Shown here: in pieces, positions 1 to 8,000 of the stretch
Position numbering within the stretch: the first letter of the stretch is position 1
Layout of the letters: every line of letters starts with the position of its first letter
DNA from: Leptospiraceae bacterium
GTDB taxonomy: Bacteria > Spirochaetota > Leptospiria > Leptospirales > Leptonemataceae
Assembly (NCBI GenBank): GCA_020440935.1
Contig: JAGRNC010000038.1
Coordinates: 1-12,073 of the forward strand
Direction: 5' to 3'
Length of the DNA: 12,073 nucleotides
Made by a program: the position numbers and the translations under genes
The notes under the pieces: generated by a model
The model's input: the letters and a program-made list of their open reading frames with translations, nothing else
Database searches by the model: none
Told to the model about the DNA's origin: nothing

Positions 1-1
1 T

Positions 2-577
2 GTGGCCAGCACGCGGGCCAATTTGTTCGCCTGTGTAAATGCGGGCATTTGTACCCTGTGGGGAGCCCGGGAATCCGATGCGAATCTGCCGCCCATAATC
101 CTACTGCGGGAAATGATCCAGAACTCGCAAACTCCGGAGCAATATTTTGAACGGTTCATCAAGAAGGGCGAGCCCATCGTATCCAATGGCCTGGGTCACT
201 CGGCCTATGGCCCCGAAGATCCCAGAGCAACCGTTTCGCGTAAAATCTTCCACGAATACAGAAAGAATCATCCCGACGCTTTAAAATCGCCGCTCATTCG
301 AAAGGCCCTGGAGGTGGAAGAATTTACTCTTGGGCATCCATTCTTCAAAGAGAAGAAGCTCTATCCAAACCTGGACTTTTACTCCGCCCTGGTGTTCCAT
401 CTGCTGGGAATTCCCTCCGAGATGAACAACGTTATTCGAGTAATCGGAAAGCTATCCGGATGGCTGGCTCACTGGCTGGAGCAAAGAAACGAAACCGAAC
501 GCCGATCCTTCCGGCCGCGCCAGGTGTACACAGGAAAGATGCACCGTGGCTATACTCCCATGGATCAGCGAAAGTAG
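2..577 (+). CDS. Citrate synthase-family protein, C-terminal part (5' truncated by window edge), altered active site
   Basis: This is the last 191 codons of a gene that begins before the window. It aligns by eye with the small-domain half of bacterial citrate synthase, which condenses acetyl-CoA with oxaloacetate. Landmarks in order are NLFACVNAGICTLWG, GLGHSAYGPEDPRAT, LYPNLDFYS, GIPSEM, SGWLAHWLEQ and RPRQVYTG. The His of the G-H-R-V-Y motif (197-199) and the catalytic Asp of PN-x-DFYS (374-376) are kept. The normal LWGPxHGGAN motif reads LWGARESDAN, so the first catalytic His (E. coli His264) is Glu (71-73). The Arg after the second His is Ser (200-202), and the Arg before the GW motif (E. 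coli Arg387) appears as Lys (449-451). The fold is clear, but ordinary citrate synthase activity is doubtful; a paralogue with another acyl-CoA reaction or a regulatory role is possible. No clear terminator follows the TAG. Confidence 0.85.
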   Translation: MASTRANLFACVNAGICTLWGARESDANLPPIILLREMIQNSQTPEQYFERFIKKGEPIVSNGLGHSAYGPEDPRATVSRKIFHEYRKNHPDALKSPLIRKALEVEEFTLGHPFFKEKKLYPNLDFYSALVFHLLGIPSEMNNVIRVIGKLSGWLAHWLEQRNETERRSFRPRQVYTGKMHRGYTPMDQRK

Positions 578-592
578 ATTAGCCTAATACTC

Positions 593-720
593 AAATGATC
601 AAATGATCAGGGGCGCAATTTGCAATAGAACTCCGCCCCCACTGCTTGAAGAACGCTTCGTTAGCTTTTGTACCTTTTGTATCCAGGCTCGGCCGTGGAA
701 TACCGGCCCTTTCCCCGGGA
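593..720. repeat. Short tandem and inverted repeats in the citrate-synthase / DUF1232 spacer
   Basis: The 143-base spacer between two convergent genes holds an 8-bp tandem duplication AAATGATC (593-608), a 9-bp near-perfect tandem CTTTTGTAC/CTTTTGTAT (665-682) and a small inverted repeat GGCCG...CGGCC (691-695 with 704-708, 8-base loop). The hairpin has no T-run on either strand, so a terminator role is only a guess. I see no credible ORF or RNA gene here; the small plus-strand frames lack ribosome binding sites and are shadows. Confidence 0.5.
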
Positions 721-1038
721 TTATTGCCTGGAGACGTCTTTTACCGAGCTCTTATTCTTGGATTTTCGCTGCTTTCTGCGCAGGAAGGTATCCAGAATAG
801 GAATGTGGATTCCCAGCCGCGATAATGCGGTGGTTAAGAAAATAGCAGCTATACCTTCATCGATCCAGCCCACTACAGGAATCAAATCCGTCCATTCTGG
901 AAAGACAATGTAGACGCCGGATACGACGGCAAGAATGATCCAGCCCCAACGCGCCCAGCCTTTGGGCGCCTCCTCCGGTTGCTCATGAACGGACTCTTCT
1001 TTTCCGGCGGGAATCGCCTGGTGCACTTGCCTGGCCAT
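721..1038 (-). CDS. DUF1232 (YkvA-like) small membrane protein
   Basis: This 105-residue protein has a soluble, charged N-terminus (residues 1-30) and a first hydrophobic segment (about 32-46). The hallmark YIVFPEWTDLIPVVGWIDEG (43-62) follows, matching the DUF1232 pattern (Y-x-x-x-P-x-D-x-I-P-x-x-G-x-x-D-E). A second hydrophobic helix (about 60-77) leads into a strongly basic tail (RRKQRKSKNK, 87-96). DUF1232 proteins are small inner-membrane proteins of unknown biochemical role, and nothing here adds a function. The ATG at 1038 is the only ATG upstream of the domain. Its ribosome binding site is poor, and a GTG four codons later is an alternative. The gene is convergent with the citrate synthase homologue and lies about 195 bases downstream of recX on the same strand. 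Confidence 0.75.
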   Translation of the reverse strand: MARQVHQAIPAGKEESVHEQPEEAPKGWARWGWIILAVVSGVYIVFPEWTDLIPVVGWIDEGIAAIFLTTALSRLGIHIPILDTFLRRKQRKSKNKSSVKDVSRQ

Positions 1039-1078
1039 ACTTAAGAATGCTGCCCTGGCGGGCGGAAGTCAATTCCGA

Positions 1079-1097
1079 TTTCCCGATCTTCGGGAAA
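1079..1097. other. Perfect 8-bp stem hairpin upstream of the DUF1232 gene
   Basis: TTTCCCGA and TCGGGAAA are separated by only three bases, giving a compact hairpin about 40 bases upstream of the DUF1232 start and about 140 bases downstream of the recX stop. No T-run follows on the minus strand, so it is not a standard intrinsic terminator. It could be a transcript-stability element or a protein-binding site. No function is assigned. Confidence 0.45.
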
Positions 1098-1144
1098 GGC
1101 TCTGCCTCCATGCCGGCCAAACTCCGCTCCATTTCGCCATCGGA

Positions 1145-1156
1145 GCTACCGGTAGC
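1145..1156. repeat. 12-bp perfect palindrome GCTACCGGTAGC
   Basis: This is a self-complementary 12-mer with the 6-bp palindrome GGTACC two bases further on (1159-1164). It lies in the 195-base spacer between recX and the DUF1232 gene. Its position would suit an operator for the DUF1232 gene or part of the recX 3' end. No -10/-35 pair is obvious next to it. The rest of this spacer shows nothing recognisable. Confidence 0.35.
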
Positions 1157-1233
1157 AAGGTACCAATAAGAATGAAGAACCTACCAGATTGATTGATGAG
1201 ACGCCTGCTCCCATGCATCTTGTGGCGGAAAGG

Positions 1234-1824
1234 CTAATCCCTGGGTGGCTGCCCAATGCGCTTCGCCCAGGTAGGATAGGACTGTTTCAATGATTTCATG
1301 GCTCGCTCGGCCATGGATGATTCGAATCCGCGGTATGCCAGAAATTGCATGATTTTCCAGTATGCATCTTCTCTCTGCATCCAGGCCTTTAGCTTTTCCT
1401 CGGCCAATTCCAGACAGATTGCCTCCCACGAGTCTTCTTCGATTTCGGCGAGACATTCGCGGGCCACAGTCCGGTCGATTCCCACGGATTGTAGCTCCTG
1501 CTCGACCCGACGAGGGCCCTGCCCGTTACGCAATCGGTGCTCAATACGACCCCTACAGAAGCGCACTTCGTTAATCAGGTCCATGGCCTGCAATTTCTCT
1601 AGAATGCGATCATGCCAGGAACGCAGGATTCCCCTTTTATTCAGGTATTGCCGAACCTCGGCCGGGGCCCGCTCCCGGCCGGCCAGATATCGGGAAAGAG
1701 CGCGCTCATCGCCGGGCTGCAATAGATCCGAAAGCCCTGGCCCGCTCTGGTCGCCGTCCGATTCCAGGGCAGCCCCCTCCGCTTCGTCCCAATGTTCCGA
1801 CATGGAAGACCTATGATTCGACAA
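1234..1824 (-). CDS. recX: Regulatory protein RecX
   Basis: This 196-residue protein has the RecX three-helix repeat pattern. The first repeat runs ALSRYLAGRERAPAEVRQYL, then the N-K-R-G-I turn and a LINEVRFCRGRIEHRL segment. The second contains GPRRVEQELQSVGI and the third the degenerate KIMQFLAYRGFESS. RecX binds RecA filaments and modulates recombinase and coprotease activity in the SOS response. About 30 acidic residues precede the domain. The start chosen is TTG at 1824, because GAGGTG lies about six bases upstream; an ATG seven codons later (1803) is preceded only by a weak AGG and would give 189 residues. recA is not adjacent here, although the two genes are neighbours in many bacteria. 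The gene is divergent from the coiled-coil gene. Confidence 0.85.
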   Translation of the reverse strand: MSNHRSSMSEHWDEAEGAALESDGDQSGPGLSDLLQPGDERALSRYLAGRERAPAEVRQYLNKRGILRSWHDRILEKLQAMDLINEVRFCRGRIEHRLRNGQGPRRVEQELQSVGIDRTVARECLAEIEEDSWEAICLELAEEKLKAWMQREDAYWKIMQFLAYRGFESSMAERAMKSLKQSYPTWAKRIGQPPRD

Positions 1825-1846
1825 TGGTTACACCTCTGCTACGTTC

Positions 1847-1870
1847 GGTAGGTCGGCTGCGTCGGCTACC
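1847..1870. repeat. 9-bp tandem repeat within a small inverted repeat
   Basis: GTCGGCTGC and GTCGGCTAC lie head to tail (1852-1869). They are flanked by GGTAG (1847-1851) and CTACC (1866-1870), so the block can also fold as a weak hairpin. It sits just upstream of recX, in the shared spacer with the divergent coiled-coil gene. This could be a regulator-binding site, but there is no second copy in the window to support that. Confidence 0.3.
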
Positions 1871-1948
1871 TGCGCCTCCCCGGCCACCCGCAAAGTTGCT
1901 TCCGATCAGGACAGGGTAGCTCATCTCCTGGGGTAACAGGGCGACCCT

Positions 1949-1983
1949 TTGTTTCGATTTTCTTCTATATAGCGACATAAAAT
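1949..1983 (+). promoter_or_regulatory. Possible promoter region of the coiled-coil gene
   Basis: This is the most A+T-rich part of the spacer. It contains two -10-like hexamers, TATATA (1966-1971) and TAAAAT (1978-1983), 67-85 bases ahead of the ATG. T-rich TTGTTT (1949-1954) is the nearest -35-like element but is badly spaced for either. The 9-mer GCGACATAA occurs here (1972-1980) and again at 2027-2035, 55 bases apart, the second copy just ahead of the ribosome binding site. A promoter somewhere here is likely from gene layout, but the exact hexamers are uncertain. Confidence 0.3.
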
Positions 1984-1996
1984 TTGCTTTACAGGC

Positions 1997-2043
1997 CCCG
2001 GATTAAGGTAAGTCTAAACCATTCATGCGACATAATCCGGGAG
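1997..2043 (+). promoter_or_regulatory. Inverted repeat overlapping the Shine-Dalgarno of the coiled-coil gene
   Basis: CCCGGATTA (1997-2005) is perfectly complementary to TAATCCGGG (2033-2041), with a 27-base loop. The ribosome binding site GGGAG (2039-2043) lies seven bases before the ATG at 2051. The 3' arm therefore covers most of it. If the stem forms in the mRNA it would hide the site, so translation could depend on temperature, a ligand, an sRNA or ribosome loading. The repeat and its overlap with the site are seen directly; regulation is inferred. Confidence 0.45.
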
Positions 2044-2050
2044 TTGGGAC

Positions 2051-4951
2051 ATGACCCTCGCACTAATAGCAACCGCCTTTCTGGGCTCCATCGCGTTTTC
2101 GCTGTTTCTACGCAAGCTAGATCGGCCCGCGCATCAGCTTTCTCAGATCAAAAGAATTGGAGAATTGCAGATTGAGCAACTGGAAAAATCGGCAGCGCAA
2201 CACATTCAGGCCATGAAGGATGCAAACCTGGAGTTTGAAATGCTGTTTCATCAGTCCCGTCAGACTCTGGACCGCCTCCGCGAAGAAGCCGATTCCTTTG
2301 AAGAACGCCTGGGAAATCTCCAGGAAGACCGACAGCAAATCGATAACCTCTCCGGCCAACTCCACGAAATCGCCGGAAATGCTCGAGAAGTATCGGAGCA
2401 AATCCACATTCTGGAAGACGGTTTGGAGCGCATTAATGCCACCCGCCGCGAAATCGACGATCTGGATCAGCGCGTTGGTACAATCCAGGACGATCTTAGT
2501 GCCAAGTCGCGACAATCCCGCGAAGAGCTACAGAATGCCCTGGGCGAACTTCTAGAAGAAGCCCGCGAGAAGACTCGGGGATTCGTAGATCAGGAAACCG
2601 AATCCCTGCGCATTCTGCACGACCGCTCGGACAAAATTCATAAACGCCTGGACGACGAGATTTCCCAAATCGAGCGGCTGAGCGATCGTGTGGAATCCAC
2701 CGATCAGCGAGTGGAAGAGCAATGGGAAATTGAAAAGGCACGTCTGGAAGACCGGTTCACGGCTCTGGAGCGCCTTTATAACGAACGCATTCATGCCATG
2801 GAAACCGGGCTGGCATCCATCCGACAGGCTTCTGTAGAGTCGATGAAGGACGAGGTAGCGCGAATCCGCAACGAACTGGATGGATTCAGCCTGGAGACCA
2901 TGTCGCGCCGCGACGAGATTTTGAACGAAACCCGGCGCATGGCTTCTGGCATCGCCGATCAAATCCAGGGATTTCAGGAAAAATTCCTGCAAGTGGAGAA
3001 CCGACTGCTCAAAATCGGCGAAACCCAGAAACAGACCCTGGAAAGCCGGATGCACGAACTGGAAGAGCACTGGTCGCAGATCGAGGCCGAAAAGCTCGAA
3101 GGACTCCAGGAAAAACTGGAAGGAATGGATGCAAGCGTCGAAGAAGTGCGCAAAAACCAGGTCCAGAGCCTGGGCGCAGATGCGGAACGAATCCGTCAAG
3201 AAATGCGAAGCGAATCCGTGAATGTGCAGGAAACTCTGCAGGCCATCCTGCAAGATAGTCGTCGACAATTCCATGAGGCCGCCAAAGAAGAAGAGCAAAA
3301 GATCGAAGAAGCGCGCCGCAATTACGAAGAACTATACGAACAATTTGAGAACCTCTCCGATCGATTGAAAGAGGCGCTGGCGCGTAAAACCCAGGAACTG
3401 GGCGAAGATCTAAAAGACACAGCTCGCGATCAGCAACGCGAAATGCAGAAGTCCAGAGAGGATTTTTACCGACTTAAAGAAGAGCTGGTAGATGTACTGG
3501 GTGCAGTGGAAGAACATACCCGCGAATTGAGCAAAGCCCGCAACAAGTTGCAGGACCAGTCCGATCAGGCAAAATCCGACATTCTGGATGCACGCGACGA
3601 CTTACTATCCGAGCTGGAAAAGAAAGCTTCTAGATTCATGTCCGAACAGGATGAAAAGCTGGGCCGACTAAATGCAACTCTGGATGAAAAGATTGCATCC
3701 CAGCTCAGCCACCTCGTCGATCGCGGACAGCTTCAAATCGAAGAACTGGAAAAAAGAACTTCCAAAAATATTCAAGATTCCATGCAACGAATGGAATCCG
3801 AAGTCGCTCGCGCCCGCGACAAGTTCGGTCGAATGAAGCAAGAGGTTAGCGAAGAAACCGAACGAATGACCGAGATCAAAGACGATATCTTCCGCCAGAT
3901 GCAGCGCGATCAGGCTCGCATTGCTGCTTTCGAAGAAAAACTGAGCATGGTAGAAAAAGCCGATTCGCTGGCCACTTCGCTGGACGAAACCGTGAAAGCC
4001 CTTTCGGAGCGATTGGACCAGGCAAGGGAAGAACGCAAGAGCATGGCCTCCTTCTTTGAGAAAATCGATACTCTTGCGGAAGGTCGGGAAATTCTGGATC
4101 GCGAACTGGAAGAACTGGAATCGCGAAAAGAGCGGATTTCCAAAGTGGAAAGTAGATTCCAGTCTCTGGAATACCGCATGGAAGAGATCATGGCCAAGTT
4201 CGTTACCGTGGAAGGCGCAGAGAAGGTGGCGGAGAAAATCGAAGCGCGAATGCTCAAATTTGAAGAATATCGCAAAACCTTCGAAGAGTTCTTTAAAGAT
4301 CTGAATGAACGCCGCAAATTTATCGAAGGCGCCATTCGACATATCGAAAAATCCCGCAAGGATGCCATGGCCGCCGGCGATTTTGCCCGCGAAATGATGA
4401 GCCAGATGGATCGTATGGAAATGCGCACCGATTCCGTAGAAGAAGATCTGCAAGAATTGGAAAGCCGCGCCACCGGGCTGAAGAACCTGGATACTGAGAT
4501 ACAGCGCATCGAGTCCCGGTTTGAGCAAATGGAAGGCCTCATGTCCGATCTGGAGAAAAAGCAAACTCAGATTGGATCCATGGCGCGCAAAATCGAATCG
4601 ATTCAGTCTTCCGGCGAGGTTGTTCGCACCGAACTGGAAAGCATTCTGTCCGAAGCCGATGAAAAAATGGACCGATTGGGAGCCTTCTATCAGACCGTAG
4701 ATCGAATGCTGGAAGAAGCAGAACGAGTGCATCAAATGGAAGAGCAAATGGAGCTTTCCAGAAGTGCGCAACCCGAGTCCGCGGCCGTTGGCGCACGAAA
4801 AAGCGCGCGATCCAATTCCGCCCTCTCCGACTGGAAGAAAGAAGGGATCATGAGCCTGTATCTAAACCATAAATGGGAGCCGGATTTGATCGCCGAGCGA
4901 ATGAAGCTGGATCCATCGGTGGTTAGAGCGGTTATTTCTGCAAATAGCTAA
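2051..4951 (+). CDS. Giant membrane-anchored coiled-coil protein (SpiroCoCo-like)
   Basis: The 966-residue protein begins with one hydrophobic helix (about residues 2-20) followed by positive charges (RKLDR), so it is probably an inner-membrane anchor with the bulk in the cytoplasm. Residues of about 30-895 are almost unbroken heptad-rich, charged helix dominated by Glu, Arg, Lys, Gln and Leu, with almost no proline. A Ser/Ala-rich linker (about 898-926) leads to a compact end domain (927-966). In it GIMSLYLNHKWEPDLIAERM, then LDPSVVRAVI, has the spacing of a helix-turn-helix. I recognise it as resembling the 'SpiroCoCo family coiled-coil' annotation used for leptospires; no function is established from sequence. 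A structural role in the long helical cell, or a tether, is possible. The start at 2051 has GGGAG seven bases upstream. Fully extended, the coil would be roughly 130 nm. Confidence 0.85.
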   Translation: MTLALIATAFLGSIAFSLFLRKLDRPAHQLSQIKRIGELQIEQLEKSAAQHIQAMKDANLEFEMLFHQSRQTLDRLREEADSFEERLGNLQEDRQQIDNLSGQLHEIAGNAREVSEQIHILEDGLERINATRREIDDLDQRVGTIQDDLSAKSRQSREELQNALGELLEEAREKTRGFVDQETESLRILHDRSDKIHKRLDDEISQIERLSDRVESTDQRVEEQWEIEKARLEDRFTALERLYNERIHAMETGLASIRQASVESMKDEVARIRNELDGFSLETMSRRDEILNETRRMASGIADQIQGFQEKFLQVENRLLKIGETQKQTLESRMHELEEHWSQIEAEKLEGLQEKLEGMDASVEEVRKNQVQSLGADAERIRQEMRSESVNVQETLQAILQDSRRQFHEAAKEEEQKIEEARRNYEELYEQFENLSDRLKEALARKTQELGEDLKDTARDQQREMQKSREDFYRLKEELVDVLGAVEEHTRELSKARNKLQDQSDQAKSDILDARDDLLSELEKKASRFMSEQDEKLGRLNATLDEKIASQLSHLVDRGQLQIEELEKRTSKNIQDSMQRMESEVARARDKFGRMKQEVSEETERMTEIKDDIFRQMQRDQARIAAFEEKLSMVEKADSLATSLDETVKALSERLDQAREERKSMASFFEKIDTLAEGREILDRELEELESRKERISKVESRFQSLEYRMEEIMAKFVTVEGAEKVAEKIEARMLKFEEYRKTFEEFFKDLNERRKFIEGAIRHIEKSRKDAMAAGDFAREMMSQMDRMEMRTDSVEEDLQELESRATGLKNLDTEIQRIESRFEQMEGLMSDLEKKQTQIGSMARKIESIQSSGEVVRTELESILSEADEKMDRLGAFYQTVDRMLEEAERVHQMEEQMELSRSAQPESAAVGARKSARSNSALSDWKKEGIMSLYLNHKWEPDLIAERMKLDPSVVRAVISANS

Positions 4952-4980
4952 CCCGGCCAAAGCGCCGATCCAATTAGTGC

Positions 4981-5016
4981 AAATTAGGCGCCACCATTCG
5001 GACGGGCGCCTAATTT
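4981..5016. terminator. Bidirectional terminator between convergent genes
   Basis: AAATTAGGCGCC (4981-4992) and GGCGCCTAATTT (5005-5016) form a perfect 12-bp stem with a 12-base loop, 29 bases after the coiled-coil stop codon. The G+C core has A/T-rich outer ends, so each strand ends in a short T-rich tail (TAATTT). It suits termination from both sides. The right arm contains the TAG stop of the minus-strand sensor gene (5010-5012). Confidence 0.7.
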
Positions 5017-8000
5017 ACATCGATCATGATGAGAGTGCGATCGTCTTCGATTTGTCCGGGAACGGAAGTTAACTCGGCCAATCGAGCTTCGAAGCGATCC
5101 TGAGCAAGGTTCACCGGGGATTCGGACGTCTCCATAATTAAATCCCGAAGTTCATGGTCGCCCAGATGGAGTCCGTCCTCGGTTAACGTTTCGTAGATTC
5201 CATCGGTAAAGCAAAAGATCCGGTCCCCGGACAGCAGCTGCATTTCCTGGGTTTCCAGACGAAGGTCATCTACCAGGCCGAGCAACCTCCCGCCCGGATT
5301 TAGTTCCAATAGTTCCTGCGTGGATCGACGCATCACCATTAATGGCAGGTGCCCGGCCCTACTGTATTGTAGAACTCGATTCATGGCATGGATGCGCAGG
5401 TAGCCGGCGGTAACAAAATGTTCGCCCAGATGATTCCGAATGGTTTCGTGAATGGTCCATAGTATGCGATCGGCCGTAGTGTGCCCCTGCCCCAGAGCCA
5501 GCGTATGGGCAATCTTTACCATCGAAGCAAACAGCGCCGCGGGCACGCCATGGCCGGTTACATCGGCAATCAGCAAGTGAAACCATTCCGGCCCTGTGTA
5601 AAAATCGTAGATGTCGCCGCCAATGCTGCCGGCCGGAAGATAGAGTGTATGTCCGCTAAATCCATCGGGAAGCTGAAGATTTGCGGGGAGCAATCGATCC
5701 ATTATAGAGCGCGCCACATCGAGCTCCTTTTCTATGGATAATAGCTTCTCTTTTTCCAGGATAGATTCTTTAAGTTCCAGAAGCATGCGAACTCTGGATA
5801 GTAGCTCAATTCGGTCTACCGGGCGCGAAAGATAATCGTTTGCTCCATTTTCGATGGCAGCCTTGAGTTCATCGGCGCTGCCCGCTCGGCCTACCAGAAT
5901 AATTGGCAATTCATACAAGGAATAGATGTTTCGAAGTTGCCGGCAGATCTCATATCCATTCTGCCCGCTCAAGTATAGATCGATGATCAATAGATCGGGG
6001 CTTCCAGTGGCCATGATTTCCTGCAGTGCTGCGGAATTTCCCACGGTAATCACGTTATAGCCGGCCTGAATCAGTCGGCGCTCCTGGGCTTTTAGATTGA
6101 TCGTATCGTTGTCGGCAACAACGATTGTATGGCTACCCGCGGCGGATTCGGCCAGGCCCACCAGATCGAGCTGCCGTTCCGGTCGACTGCGGGCTCGCAG
6201 CGGAGGCGCCGGAGATTCAGACACCGGAATCGTAAAGATCATATTGGTTCCCTGGTCGGACGATTCAGCGCGAATCAGTCCGCCGTGCAACTCGATCAGT
6301 TTTCGCGTAATTGTGAGGCCCAGGCCTTTTCCGCTCTTTCGGCCCGCGGCGAGCTGGGGCCGCTCAAATAAAAAGAAAATATCTTCCAGAGCATCGCCCG
6401 GAATACCGCGGCCTGTATCGGAAATGGTAAACTCTACAAATCGGTCCAGATTAATAGCCGATATGCGAACGTGCCCCTCCAGCGTAAATTTGATGCCATT
6501 ATTAACGAGATTCAGTAGTATCTGCCGAAGCCGAATCTCATCGGCGTATATGGGCGAGACGCTTTCCGGAATATCGATCTGTAATTCGATTCCTCTTGCC
6601 TGGGCCCATGGGCGACAGAGGTCGAGCACCACGCTGGCCACCGAATCCGGCGCGATGGAAGCTCGATTCAAAAAGATTTCTCCGTTCTTGATGCGATAAA
6701 AATCCAGGATATCGTTCACCAGACCGGAAACGATGGTTCCCGTAGAAGAAATTACGCTGAGGCCATCGCGGAGCTGTTCGATGGTTCCCACCCGACCCTG
6801 CCCTTTGGAGGCGAGCTCAAAAAGCCCCTCGGACATACCAACAATGCCCTCAATGGGCTCGCGCAGTTCCATGGATGTATGATACAAAAACTCGTCTTTA
6901 ATTAAATGAGCTTTTTGCATGCTCCGATACGCGTAGCTCTGGGCTTTCTTTTTTTCCAGTTCGATGTCTTTGATTCGATCTCCCAGGGCCACAGAAAGCA
7001 GCAGCACTTCCATTGCCGATCCAAACTGCAGAGAATAATTGGTTATGAACGTGTACGGCAGCCACCCGTACTGCTTCAGCGACAAAACGAGAATGGCAAC
7101 GAGTAACGTAGTCCAGGCGAATAGAAAGAATCGCGCAGGTCGATAACCATGGTACAACCTTCGCATCGCGGCAAAAAATATTACGAAAACAAACAGCACC
7201 GAAGAAGCCACCGATGTATTCAATGCCAGAGTATAGGGCAGCACAAAGCTGGATAGCGCGGACAGTGCGGCCGTCCACTGTAGAATGCGCAGCGGCCAGT
7301 CCATTAAGCGATCGTACTTCTGCGTATTCAAGAAAGTCCGACTGAACAGAATGCCCCAGAACAACATGAAGTTAATCGAGAAAACCACCGATTCGTTCAC
7401 CAGCACCGGATTGGAAGGCAGAACCATGGCATAGAAGTACCCATGATAGATTAGCTGAAATAGCGCCAGCCCGGCAATGTAAAACACATAAAACAGATAG
7501 CCAGTATATCGCACGGAAGCGTAAAGAAACAGATTGTATAGCAGCATACCGAGCATGATGCCAAAATAGATTCCCTGCCAGAGCTGCGCCTGACGATCGG
7601 ATTGCAAAAACTCCGATACCGATTGCAACCTCAGCGGGGCTTGAATAACTCCCTTGCTGTGGATTTCCAGGTAGAAAAAGCGAGTTTGTCCCGGCGGGAC
7701 GTGAATTTGGAATACGAAGTTGCGATGTTTCATTTCGCGCGAATCAAATGGAAGCATATCGCCAGTTCGACTCACGGTGTAGTCCTCTGCGGGCCCTGCT
7801 CGATACAGCGCCACATGATCGAGCAAGGGATAGTACAGTTCCAGGTAAACCGGATCAAACGATCCGCTCAAATTGTTCAGACCAAAGCGGAACCAGTAGT
7901 GCGCATTGGACAGCCCTTCGTTCCAGATAGCCTGTCCGGCATTTTGAAAAGAGGCCGATCGAATAGCGGGAAACTGTAATTCCCCGGTGGGGTCCACGTA

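Noticed and set aside
1298..1816. Plus-strand frame opposite recX (172 codons), and 1181-1456 minus frame
   Set aside because: Both are shadows of recX. The product is Ser/Arg-rich with no domain, while the recX frame shows clear family motifs.
3668..4771. Long minus-strand open frames inside the coiled-coil gene (367 codons here; others at 2552-3298 and 3910-4542)
   Set aside because: They are antisense to a strong coding gene. Their Phe/Leu/His-rich or Ser/Arg-rich products follow from the GAA, GAG and CGC codons of the sense strand, and they match no family and have no convincing start site.
6097..6699. Plus-strand 200-codon frame inside the sensor gene
   Set aside because: It lies opposite the HATPase and receiver region and is compositionally a shadow.
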